Source of the DNA: an uncultured Pelagibacteraceae bacterium
Lineage (GTDB): Bacteria; Pseudomonadota; Alphaproteobacteria; Pelagibacterales; Pelagibacteraceae
Length of the DNA stretch: 64,000 nt
Direction of reading: 5' to 3'
Assembly: GCA_902524535.1 (NCBI GenBank)
Contig: CABZDR010000003.1
Span: forward strand, 62,001 to 126,000
Below the pieces are notes generated by a model. It was not told where the DNA came from, did no database searches, and saw nothing but the letters and a program-made list of their open reading frames with translations. The position numbers and the translations under genes were made by a program. Numbering within the stretch: position 1 is the first letter of the stretch; each line of letters starts with the position of its first letter. Positions 55,105-63,393 of this stretch are shown here, in pieces.

Positions 55105-56335
55105 TTAAATTCTTGAGCATTTCAATAGAGGACTTTATTCCATCTTCATGAAAACCATAGCCAAAATAACTTCCACAAAACAATAGATTTTCTTTATTTT
55201 GAATATTTTTTAAATTTTTTTGATTGTCTAGGGCTTTTTGGTCATAATAAGGGTGAGTAAATTCAATTTTTTTATAAATTTTTTCATTTGGAATTTCTTT
55301 TAGAGGATTTAGTGTGAGAAAAATATTCTTTTCACAATTAATTTTTTGCAAAAGATTTAACCAATAAGTTAATGAACTTTTGTTTAAATTTTTGGGATCA
55401 ACGTAGGTATTCCATGATGACCAAACTTTTTTATTTTTTGGCATTATACTCTCATCGCAATGCAAAACTGCGAGATTTTTTTTATAATCAAAATTAGATA
55501 AAGTTTTTATTTCTTCGTCAGTGGGATTTTTGATTAGGGATATTGCTTCATCTGCGTGAGTAGCTAAAATAACTTTATCATAATCAAAAAATTCATTAGC
55601 TCCTCCATAATAAACTTGAACTCCCGATGAAACTCTTTGAATTGAATTTATCTTGTAATTTTTAAAATACTCACCACTTATTTTAGATAATACTCTATTC
55701 ACATATGTTTTGCTTCTATGAGCTACAGTATACCATTGGGGTCTGTTACGTAGTTTGAATAACCCATGGTTTTGGAAAAATTTTAAAAAAAAATTCATAG
55801 GCATTTTTCCAGCTTCATACGGGGGCATTGACCAAATAGCAGACACCATTGGAATAATGTGATAATTGATGAAACTTTTTGACCATCTATTTTTTTTTAA
55901 AAATTCGTCTAAGGTCAATATTTGATCAATATTTGAAATTTTATCACATAATTTATAAAATTTTAATATTTCTAAAAACATTTGTATAAATTCAATATTC
56001 AAAAAATTTGATTTATTTGCAAAAATTCCTTTAAGACCTTTGCCACAATATTCAAAATTAGTACCCTCAACAGAGACGGAAAATGACATATCACTTTTTT
56101 CTATTTCAATATCAATTTCTTTAAAAAAATTTATTAAATTTGGATATGTAAGATGATTAAAAACTATAAAGCCTATATCGACAGGAATTCTTTTTTTATT
56201 TACGACAACATCGATAGTATAAGAATGTCCTCCAAAGCGATCCTCCTTCTCAAAAAGATCAACATGGTGTTTTTTTGATAGAAAATAACTCGCACTTAAT
56301 CCTGAAATACCAGAACCAATAACAGCGATTTTCAT
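55097..56335 (-). CDS. FAD/NAD(P)-binding amine-oxidase-like oxidoreductase (Cfa cluster)
   Basis: This 412-residue flavoprotein has an N-terminal FAD loop VIGSGISGLSASYFLSKKH (about 5-23) with DLFEKEDRFGGHSYTID (about 26-42). Further on are DIGFIVFNHLTYPNL and the conserved WSMPPYEAGKMPMNFFL (about 168-184), and a C-terminal LLFCGSYFGYGFHEDGIKSS (about 385-404). This combination is typical of the Cfa/DUF1365-linked flavoproteins. It is predicted to oxidise a fatty acyl or carotenoid-like substrate; unproven. Its start is only 3 bases after the gcvP stop, so it may be transcribed from the glycine-riboswitch promoter. Confidence 0.82.
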   Translation of the reverse strand: MKIAVIGSGISGLSASYFLSKKHHVDLFEKEDRFGGHSYTIDVVVNKKRIPVDIGFIVFNHLTYPNLINFFKEIDIEIEKSDMSFSVSVEGTNFEYCGKGLKGIFANKSNFLNIEFIQMFLEILKFYKLCDKISNIDQILTLDEFLKKNRWSKSFINYHIIPMVSAIWSMPPYEAGKMPMNFFLKFFQNHGLFKLRNRPQWYTVAHRSKTYVNRVLSKISGEYFKNYKINSIQRVSSGVQVYYGGANEFFDYDKVILATHADEAISLIKNPTDEEIKTLSNFDYKKNLAVLHCDESIMPKNKKVWSSWNTYVDPKNLNKSSLTYWLNLLQKINCEKNIFLTLNPLKEIPNEKIYKKIEFTHPYYDQKALDNQKNLKNIQNKENLLFCGSYFGYGFHEDGIKSSIEMLKNLNE

Positions 56336-56338
56336 TAA

Positions 56339-59209
56339 TTAAGCTGCGTCTTCTTTGAACTCATCCATACTTGGGCATGTACAAAAAATATTTTTATCAC
56401 CATAGACATTATCGACCCTTGCTACTGGTGGCCAAAATTTATTTGTTCGTAAAAATTTAGCTGGATAGGCTGCTTCTTCTCGAGAATATTTGTGTTTCCA
56501 GTCGTTTGATGCAAGTTCAGTGTCAGTATGAGGAGCATTTTTAATTGGGTTATCAACTTTATCAAATTTACCAGATTTAATATGATCTATTTCTTCTTTT
56601 ATCTTTATCAGGGTATCACAAAATCTATCGAGTTCAGATAAACTTTCACTTTCAGTAGGTTCTATCATCATTGTTCCAGCTACTGGCCATGACATTGTTG
56701 GTGCATGGAAACCAAAGTCAATGAGTCTTTTAGCAATATCCTCTTCAGTTACACCTGTTTCTGATTTAATCTTTCTAATATCAATAATGCATTCATGTGC
56801 AACATTACCTTTTGATCCTTTATACAGAATTGGAAAGTGATTTTTAAGTCTATTAGCAATATAATTCGCATTTAAAATAGCAACTTTTGTTGCAAGTTTT
56901 AATCCTTCGGAACCCATCATTTTAATATACATCCAAGAAATTGATAAAATACTTGAGCTACCCCAAGGAGCTGCTGAAACTGCTCCAATTCCAGTTGCTG
57001 GTCCGCAATCTTTTATAACTGGATGATTAGGCAGATAGGCTTGCAAGTGTTTTCTACATGCAATAGGTCCCATACCAGGTCCACCCCCACCATGTGGAAT
57101 ACAAAATGTTTTATGTAAGTTTATGTGACAAACATCAGGACCAAAATTTCCTGGTTTTGCAATTCCAACTAAGGCATTTAAGTTTGCTCCATCCATATAA
57201 ACCTGACCTCCATGTTTATGAATTAGGTCACATATATCGGTGATCTTCTCTTCAAAAACTCCATGAGTAGATGGATAAGTTACCATTAATGCTCCAAGAT
57301 TTTCAGAATGCAGCTCTGTTTTTTTCTTTAAATCCTCAAAGTCAACATTTCCTTCTTTATCACAATTAACTACTACAACTTTCATTCCAACCATTTGAGC
57401 ACTTGCAGGATTGGTTCCATGAGCAGAGCTAGGTATTAAACATATATTTCTATTTTTATCGCCTCTATCTATATGATATTTTCTAATTACCATTAATCCT
57501 GCGTATTCACCTTGAGCACCAGCATTTGGCTGAAGTGAAATACCTGAAAATCCTGTAATTGATCTTAGCCAATTTTTGAGATCAGTGAATAATGATCTGT
57601 ATCCTTCCATTTGCTCGACAGGCACAAATGGATGTGGCTCAGCTAATTCTCTCCAAGAGATAGGTATCATTTCTGCAGTGGCATTTAATTTCATAGTGCA
57701 TGAGCCAAGGGCAATCATAGTTCTGTTAAGAGCTATATCTTTATCCTCTAACTTTTTGAGATATCTTAGCATTTCTGTTTCTGAATGATATGAATTAAAA
57801 ACAGGATGTTCTAAAAACTTTGAAGTTCTTAATAGATTTTCAGGTAAATTAGGTAAACTTACTGTGGGATCCTCTTTTTTTATTGATTCTGCTGCATTAA
57901 AGATTTTCAATAATTGATTCGCTCTATAAACATTTTTTTTTTCGTCGAAAGAAACAGCAAGCATTTCTGAATTTACTTTTCTAATATTAACTTTTTGAGT
58001 CAAAGCATTTTTAAAAATTTGATCAGTTTTCTCTTTAGTAATAATTGTTACAGTGTCAAAAAAATAATCTGAATAAATTTCGTAGCCAGACTGTTTTATT
58101 TTATCAGCAAAATTTTTTGCTAACTGAGATACTCTCTCAGAAATATTCTTAATTCCGTCTGGACCATGATAAATACAATATGCTGCTGACACAATTGCTA
58201 ATAAAGCTTGAGCAGTACAAATATTACTTGTAGCTTTGTCTCTTCTAATATGCTGCTCTCTAGTTTGCAGTGACAATCTATAAGCTTTATTTCCATGTCT
58301 ATCTACAGAAACACCAACTATTCTTCCTGGCATAGATCTTTTATATTCATCTTTTGTTGCAAAAAAGGCTGCATGCGGTCCACCGTAACCCATTGGTATA
58401 CCAAATCTTTGGGAGCTTCCTACTGCAATATCAGCTCCAAGCTCTCTTGGTGTTTTTAGTTTAGCAAGCGCAAGAAGATCACATGCTAAAATTGCTTTAC
58501 CGTTTTTTTTATGAATTTTACTAATTGCTTCACTAGGATCTTTAATATCGCCTAAGGTCCCAGGGTATTGTAAAATTCCGCAAACAATATCTTCCTTTAA
58601 TTGCTCTATAACTTTATCCTCGTTTCCAACAAGAACTTTTAAACCCATTGGCTCTGCCCTTGTTTGAATAACATCAATTGTTTGTGGATGACAATTTTCT
58701 GAAACAAAGACTAAATTACTATCACTTTTATTTAGTCTATGACTTAAACCCATAGCCTCTGCAGCTGCTGTGCCTTCATCAAGTAGAGACGCATTTGCAA
58801 TATCCATTCCAGTAAAATCAACTATCATTTGTTGAAAGTTTAATAGCATTTCCAATCTACCTTGAGCTACTTCTGGCTGATAAGGTGTGTAGGATGTATA
58901 CCATCCTGGATTTTCTAATATATTTCTTAATATTACATATGGCGTATATGTTCCGTAATAACCCATACCTAGAAAATTTGAGTAAATTTGGTTTTTTTTT
59001 GAAATTGCTTTTAATTTTCTTAATGCCTCATATTCTGAATTCGATTCACCAATATTTAGTTTACCTTTAAATTGGATTTTTTCAGGAACAGTATTGTCTA
59101 TTAAATGATCTAGTGATTTATAATCCAATTTTTTAATCATCTTTAATTGTTCTTCCTCAGAAGAGCCAATATGTCTTTTTAAAAAATCTTTTTGCGAATT
59201 ATGTAACAT
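56339..59209 (-). CDS. gcvP: Glycine dehydrogenase (decarboxylating), P-protein
   Basis: The P-protein decarboxylates glycine with PLP and passes the aminomethyl group to GcvH. The single chain of about 956 residues corresponds to the fused type (other bacteria split it in two). The PLP lysine is in NLHKTFCIPHGGGGPG (about 700). RHIGSSEEE near the N-terminus and SNFLGMGYYGTYTP (about 77-90) fit the family. I chose ATG at 59209; a TTG at 59215 would overlap gcvH. It ends the gcvT-gcvH-gcvP operon and is followed 3 bases later by a flavoprotein gene. Confidence 0.97.
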   Translation of the reverse strand: MLHNSQKDFLKRHIGSSEEEQLKMIKKLDYKSLDHLIDNTVPEKIQFKGKLNIGESNSEYEALRKLKAISKKNQIYSNFLGMGYYGTYTPYVILRNILENPGWYTSYTPYQPEVAQGRLEMLLNFQQMIVDFTGMDIANASLLDEGTAAAEAMGLSHRLNKSDSNLVFVSENCHPQTIDVIQTRAEPMGLKVLVGNEDKVIEQLKEDIVCGILQYPGTLGDIKDPSEAISKIHKKNGKAILACDLLALAKLKTPRELGADIAVGSSQRFGIPMGYGGPHAAFFATKDEYKRSMPGRIVGVSVDRHGNKAYRLSLQTREQHIRRDKATSNICTAQALLAIVSAAYCIYHGPDGIKNISERVSQLAKNFADKIKQSGYEIYSDYFFDTVTIITKEKTDQIFKNALTQKVNIRKVNSEMLAVSFDEKKNVYRANQLLKIFNAAESIKKEDPTVSLPNLPENLLRTSKFLEHPVFNSYHSETEMLRYLKKLEDKDIALNRTMIALGSCTMKLNATAEMIPISWRELAEPHPFVPVEQMEGYRSLFTDLKNWLRSITGFSGISLQPNAGAQGEYAGLMVIRKYHIDRGDKNRNICLIPSSAHGTNPASAQMVGMKVVVVNCDKEGNVDFEDLKKKTELHSENLGALMVTYPSTHGVFEEKITDICDLIHKHGGQVYMDGANLNALVGIAKPGNFGPDVCHINLHKTFCIPHGGGGPGMGPIACRKHLQAYLPNHPVIKDCGPATGIGAVSAAPWGSSSILSISWMYIKMMGSEGLKLATKVAILNANYIANRLKNHFPILYKGSKGNVAHECIIDIRKIKSETGVTEEDIAKRLIDFGFHAPTMSWPVAGTMMIEPTESESLSELDRFCDTLIKIKEEIDHIKSGKFDKVDNPIKNAPHTDTELASNDWKHKYSREEAAYPAKFLRTNKFWPPVARVDNVYGDKNIFCTCPSMDEFKEDAA

Positions 59210-59211
59210 TA

Positions 59212-59589
59212 TCAAGCGTTCTCCTTTGCAAACTTATCGTAATCTTCTTTGTTCATTAAAGACTCCATCTCCGACACATCTTTAATCTTTAGTTTAAAAA
59301 ACCACGCACTATTTTCTGGATCTTGATTTATCTTTGAGGGATCATCTACAATAGCTTGATTAGTATCAACCACTTCGCCACTTACTGGTGTATATACGTC
59401 ACTAGCAGCCTTTGTCGACTCAACAACACCTGCTGTTCCATCTTTTTCTACACTAGAACCTTTTTCCGGAAGCTCTGCAAATACAATATCACCCAGCATT
59501 TCTGTTGCATGCTTTGTTATGCCGATTGTAGCAACATCGCCATCTAATTTTATCCATTCATGTTCTTTAGAATATTTAACTTCACTCAT
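59212..59589 (-). CDS. gcvH: Glycine cleavage system H protein
   Basis: GcvH carries the lipoyl arm that shuttles the aminomethyl group from GcvP to GcvT. The 125-residue protein has the lipoylation motif ESTKAASD with Lys60, and [14 protein letters not shown] (about 34-47). Length is typical. It has a one-base TAATG overlap with gcvT upstream. Its sequence is richer in Ala, Val and Gly than neighbouring proteins, in line with strong constraint on a small abundant carrier. Confidence 0.97.
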   Translation of the reverse strand: MSEVKYSKEHEWIKLDGDVATIGITKHATEMLGDIVFAELPEKGSSVEKDGTAGVVESTKAASDVYTPVSGEVVDTNQAIVDDPSKINQDPENSAWFFKLKIKDVSEMESLMNKEDYDKFAKENA

Positions 59590-60692
59590 TAATTTGCTCC
59601 TTTTACATAACTTTTTTTATAAAACGGTAAACTACAAATACTTGCCGCATATTTTTTACCTCTTACCTCTAAAAATACTTTAGTATTTTTTTTTGAAAAT
59701 TCATTTTCTACATAGCCCATCGCTACAGGTCCATTAACACTTGGGCCGAATGTTCCACTGGTAATTTCGCCAATATGAACATCTGACTGATTAAATATTT
59801 TTGTTTTTTCTCTAGCAATTATTCTTCCCTCAGGTTTTATTCCAACTCTAATTTTTGTAACACCATTGTTCAATTGTTTAATAATAATGTCTGAGCCAAT
59901 AAAGTCTCCTTTGGATATTCTCTCTTTTGAAATTGCCCATTTTAAATTTGCTTCTACTGGTGTTTTATCTTTATCAAGATCATGACCGTACAAACATAAG
60001 CCAGCTTCTAACCTTAAAGTATCTCTTGCTCCTAAACCCACAAGTTTAGAACCTTTGTCAATCAATTCTCTGGTCAATTTATCTACAAAATTATTTGGGA
60101 TTGAAATCTCAAAACCATCCTCACCTGTATATCCAGATCGTGTAATATATACTTTCTGATTATCAAATAAGAACCAATTACCAGACATAAAATTTAAATC
60201 TTTTACCTTACTAATAACTTCATTTAGGATTTGTGATGATTTAGGCCCCTGAATTGCTATTAAAGATCTATTTTCATCTAAAACCATTTTATATTTTTCG
60301 TTTAACCAGCCTTTTAAAATTTTGTAATCATCATTTTTACATGCCGCATTAAGAATTATTAAAAAACCCTCACTAATTTTTGTAATTATTAAATCATCTT
60401 GTATCCCAGCATCTTTATTCATTAAAAAGCTGTACTTAGAATGATTTAGTTTCAAATTTTTCAAATCTAATGGAAAAATTTTTTCTAAATCTTTAATTAG
60501 TTCATCACCACCGTAAATAAATAATTGGCCCATATGTGAAACATCAAAAACGCCAGAGTGATTTCTTGTGAATTTATGCTCCTCTACAATACCTTCAGAA
60601 TACTGAATTGGCATATGATAACCTGCAAATTCTACGAACTTTGCATTACAATCTTGATGTAATTTATAAAGCGATGTTTTTTTTGTGTCCAT
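59589..60692 (-). CDS. gcvT: Glycine cleavage system T protein (aminomethyltransferase)
   Basis: GcvT transfers the methylene group from the H-protein to tetrahydrofolate, releasing ammonia. The 367-residue protein matches the family. Markers are [19 protein letters not shown] (about 22-40), [12 protein letters not shown] (about 47-58), [15 protein letters not shown] (about 180-194), and [20 protein letters not shown] (about 225-244). It is the first gene behind the tandem glycine riboswitch, whose last conserved base is about 15-20 bases before the ATG. Confidence 0.97.
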   Translation of the reverse strand: MDTKKTSLYKLHQDCNAKFVEFAGYHMPIQYSEGIVEEHKFTRNHSGVFDVSHMGQLFIYGGDELIKDLEKIFPLDLKNLKLNHSKYSFLMNKDAGIQDDLIITKISEGFLIILNAACKNDDYKILKGWLNEKYKMVLDENRSLIAIQGPKSSQILNEVISKVKDLNFMSGNWFLFDNQKVYITRSGYTGEDGFEISIPNNFVDKLTRELIDKGSKLVGLGARDTLRLEAGLCLYGHDLDKDKTPVEANLKWAISKERISKGDFIGSDIIIKQLNNGVTKIRVGIKPEGRIIAREKTKIFNQSDVHIGEITSGTFGPSVNGPVAMGYVENEFSKKNTKVFLEVRGKKYAASICSLPFYKKSYVKGAN

Positions 60693-60707
60693 ATTAACTC
60701 ATTATAC

Positions 60708-60854
60708 CCATCTGTATATTTGCCTGAGAGTTTTGCTCCTTCGGCGAGAATTAAATCTCTTTCCAGAGTTAATATATTACGGTCCTTTTTGCCTGAGAGA
60801 TTCCTGGGTGGTTGCTCCTTCGGCGCTACAATAATTTGTAGTCTCTCCCGTAAA
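60708..60854 (-). promoter_or_regulatory. Tandem glycine riboswitch ahead of gcvT
   Basis: The minus-strand transcript contains two similar aptamers. The first (about 60854-60777) begins at P1 TTACGG (60853-60848) pairing with CCGTAA (60782-60777), and contains GCCGAAGGAGCAA and AATCTCTCAGGCAAAAAGG. The second (about 60776-60708) contains ACTCTGGAAAGAG, GCCGAAGGAGCAA and ACTCTCAGGCAAA. These are the hallmark glycine-aptamer elements. Tandem glycine riboswitches usually turn on gcv genes when glycine is plentiful. No room for a terminator hairpin exists between aptamer 2 and the ATG, so control is more likely translational. Confidence 0.95.
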
Positions 60855-60857
60855 TCA

Positions 60858-60886
60858 ATAGTCCTATAAGTGACTTAAAATGTCAA
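60858..60886 (-). promoter_or_regulatory. Predicted promoter of the gcvTHP operon
   Basis: On the minus strand a perfect -35 TTGACA (60886-60881) is followed after 17 bases by GACTAT (60863-60858), which keeps the key A2, A5 and T6 positions of a -10 element. The predicted start, about 60852-60850, falls at the first bases of riboswitch stem P1. The -35 box contains the TGA stop of the upstream permease gene. Confidence 0.55.
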
Positions 60887-61761
60887 TTGGAAACGATCGC
60901 CTTTGGTTTTTTTAAAAGCGTATAAAACTGAAGTAATACTGCAAAAAGTATTATTGCCCCTCCTATCAACCCGTATAATGAAGGAATTTCGCTTACAAAA
61001 AGAAAAGCCCAAATAGGACCAAGAACAGATTCAGATAACATGATTATTCCAACCATTGCGGAAGGGGTTGTTCTTGCTCCAATAGTTATAAATATAAAAC
61101 CAAAACCTATTTGAAAAAATCCAGCTAAAAATCCTAAAAAAATATCATGAGCTGAAATCACTATAGTAGGTGAAAGTAATAAACCAATAAAACATGAGCT
61201 TATACCTGCAATGAATTGTGCTGGCACCATATCAACAGATGGAAATTTCCTAACAATCATTATCAGAACTGCAAAGGTAATTGGCATTGTGAAAGCTGCT
61301 AAATTTCCAGATAACTCTCCTGGAGATAATGAATTTCCAACCATCAACAGTACTCCACACATTGCTAAAATAATTGAGATTAACGTAATTAAGTTAATTT
61401 TTTCTTTTAAGAAAAAGAAACCAAATACAGCTAAAAATAAAATTTGAAGTGATATTATAAAATTTGTATTTGCAACTGTAGTGTTATACATGGCAAAAAC
61501 ATAACCACAAAAGCCGATAGATAATATTAATCCTCCTATAAAACCTAGTAATCCAGAATCATAAAACGATTTTAAAACTTTTCTTTTATAAACAATTATC
61601 AAAAAGGTTAAAACAGTCAGAGAAAAAAATAATGATCTCCAAAATAATATCTGCCATAATGTTGCTCCTTCAAAGGATTTTACTATTAGTCCACCAAAGC
61701 TTAAACTAAGAGCACCAAAAAATATCAATAATGGGCCAGGTAAACTTTTTAAAATAATCAT
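60883..61761 (-). CDS. EamA/DMT-family permease (with pxpBC)
   Basis: This 292-residue protein has ten predicted membrane helices in two EamA repeats, with GFCGYVFAMYNTTVANTNFI (about 83-102) at the end of the first and IGARTTPSAMVGIIMLSESV in the second. Its ATG overlaps the pxpC stop by one base, so it belongs to the pxpB-pxpC operon. It may carry 5-oxoproline or a related acid, but that is inference from position. It is the third EamA permease in the window. Confidence 0.82.
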   Translation of the reverse strand: MIILKSLPGPLLIFFGALSLSFGGLIVKSFEGATLWQILFWRSLFFSLTVLTFLIIVYKRKVLKSFYDSGLLGFIGGLILSIGFCGYVFAMYNTTVANTNFIISLQILFLAVFGFFFLKEKINLITLISIILAMCGVLLMVGNSLSPGELSGNLAAFTMPITFAVLIMIVRKFPSVDMVPAQFIAGISSCFIGLLLSPTIVISAHDIFLGFLAGFFQIGFGFIFITIGARTTPSAMVGIIMLSESVLGPIWAFLFVSEIPSLYGLIGGAIILFAVLLQFYTLLKKPKAIVSN

Positions 61762-62705
61762 TAAATTTTTGAAATTAAATTTTGAGTTTCTAGGTCATAC
61801 AACTTAAAAAGTGTTTCTGCACTATTTAAATCAACCTCTTGAAATTTGACTCTTGAACCAGGAGTTAATTGGACTAATTTATCATAATCAGCACTTATAA
61901 CTACACCAATTTTAGGATAACCCCCTATGGTACCATGATCTGAAAGCATGATGATTGGAAAACCATCAGCTGTCACTTGTATCACGCCCTTAATTAAACC
62001 TTCAGATCTAATATTAGTTTCGATGATATTTTCAATTTTTTTCCCTTCTAATCTCATTCCCATACGATCGGATAGTTTGGAAACTTTAAATTCATTTTTA
62101 AAAAAAGTTTTCTTACCCTCATCAGAAAAATAATTAAAATTTGTTCCTTTGATTACTCTAATATTTTCTATTTTTGTATTAACATAATTCAATTTCGTAT
62201 TCACAAAGTTTTGATTTATTTCTTTAATATTAATTTTTTGATTATTAGAGAGCTTTTTACCATTGTTAGATCCTATATTTGCTTTAGTATTTGTTGAACA
62301 GCTAGACCATTGAAATTTTAAATCAAACATACCGCTTATTGCTAGATATCCATATACAGATTTATTAGTTGATATAATATCTAACTCGTCATTATTTTCT
62401 AAAATAAAAGATTGGTAACATTTTCCATCAATTAAATTATCACCTTTTTTAATTTTAAAACTCACATCACCAGTGATAGCAATATTTATTGGGTTCCCAT
62501 GATATTTCAAATGAGGACCTTGATAAGCAAATTCTATCACTGGATGATTATGATTGTTGCCTGTTAATTTGTTCGCTAGTAAATAATTTCTATTATCCAT
62601 AGCTCCACTGAATGGGATTCCTATATGATAGAGGTGGTTTCTTCCAAGGTCTTGGAACGTTGAATTAATGCCTGCTCTTATAATTTCAAAATAATTTTTA
62701 TTCAT
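61761..62705 (-). CDS. pxpC: 5-oxoprolinase subunit C
   Basis: PxpC (KipA/biotin-dependent carboxyltransferase-like family) forms with PxpA and PxpB the ATP-dependent enzyme opening 5-oxoproline to glutamate. The 314-residue protein has the family opening IIRAGINSTFQDLGR (about 9-23) with GIPFSGAMDNRNYLLANKLT (about 29-48), and SDRMGMRLEGKKIE (about 213-226) with the C-terminal GYPKIGVVISADYDKLVQL (about 265-283). It overlaps pxpB by 8 bases. Cytosolic. Confidence 0.92.
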   Translation of the reverse strand: MNKNYFEIIRAGINSTFQDLGRNHLYHIGIPFSGAMDNRNYLLANKLTGNNHNHPVIEFAYQGPHLKYHGNPINIAITGDVSFKIKKGDNLIDGKCYQSFILENNDELDIISTNKSVYGYLAISGMFDLKFQWSSCSTNTKANIGSNNGKKLSNNQKINIKEINQNFVNTKLNYVNTKIENIRVIKGTNFNYFSDEGKKTFFKNEFKVSKLSDRMGMRLEGKKIENIIETNIRSEGLIKGVIQVTADGFPIIMLSDHGTIGGYPKIGVVISADYDKLVQLTPGSRVKFQEVDLNSAETLFKLYDLETQNLISKI

Positions 62706-63372
62706 GATAATTTTGATATTTCTCTTTAGTAATTCTTTTGAATGTAACTAAATCACCTGGATTGATTAAATTAGGTTCTTTTTCTTTAGAATTATCGAAA
62801 ATGTTTAACGGAGTATTACCAATTATATTCCAACCCCCAGGGCTTTCAAATGTATATATATTTGCAAATTGCTCCGTTAAACCAATTGAACCTTTTGGGA
62901 CCTTGACTCTAGGAGTATCAAGACGTTTTGCTCTAAGATTTTCCTGTAAATCGCCAAGAAAAGGCATTCCTGCAATAAAACCTGTCATATAGCAAAAAAA
63001 TTCCTTTTCAAAAAAATTGTCATAAATTTTTTCTTTTTTTATATTAAGTATTTCTTCTAATCTTTTTATATCTAAGGAAAATTCTTTTTCGCAACAAACA
63101 GGAATCTGAAACCTTTTATTTTGAATATTATCGCTTTTGGTAATTTCAATGTTATCAATAATCTTCCTAAGTTTATTAAAATTAATTTTTTTAAGATCAA
63201 AAGAAATAATTAATTTATTATATGACGGGGTAATATTATTAACCCCTAAAATATTTTTTTCTTTTATAGTTTTAAAATATTTTATTACTTGAATATTGGT
63301 CTCTTTATTAACCTCTTTTCCAAAATCACAATATAAAGCTGCGTCACCAAGATTTGATATATTTTTTATCAT
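62698..63372 (-). CDS. pxpB: 5-oxoprolinase subunit B
   Basis: PxpB (KipI family) is the partner of PxpC. The 224-residue protein has NLGDAALYCDFGKE (about 7-20) at the N-terminus, GFIAGMPFLGDL (about 131-142), DTPRVKVPKGSIGLTEQFAN (about 152-171), and a GGWNIIGNTPLNIF stretch (about 180-193). These are typical family blocks, and the length is normal. Its start codon is only 21 bases from the divergent pxpA start. Confidence 0.92.
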   Translation of the reverse strand: MIKNISNLGDAALYCDFGKEVNKETNIQVIKYFKTIKEKNILGVNNITPSYNKLIISFDLKKINFNKLRKIIDNIEITKSDNIQNKRFQIPVCCEKEFSLDIKRLEEILNIKKEKIYDNFFEKEFFCYMTGFIAGMPFLGDLQENLRAKRLDTPRVKVPKGSIGLTEQFANIYTFESPGGWNIIGNTPLNIFDNSKEKEPNLINPGDLVTFKRITKEKYQNYHE

Positions 63373-63393
63373 GCCATGTTATACTGAAGAATA

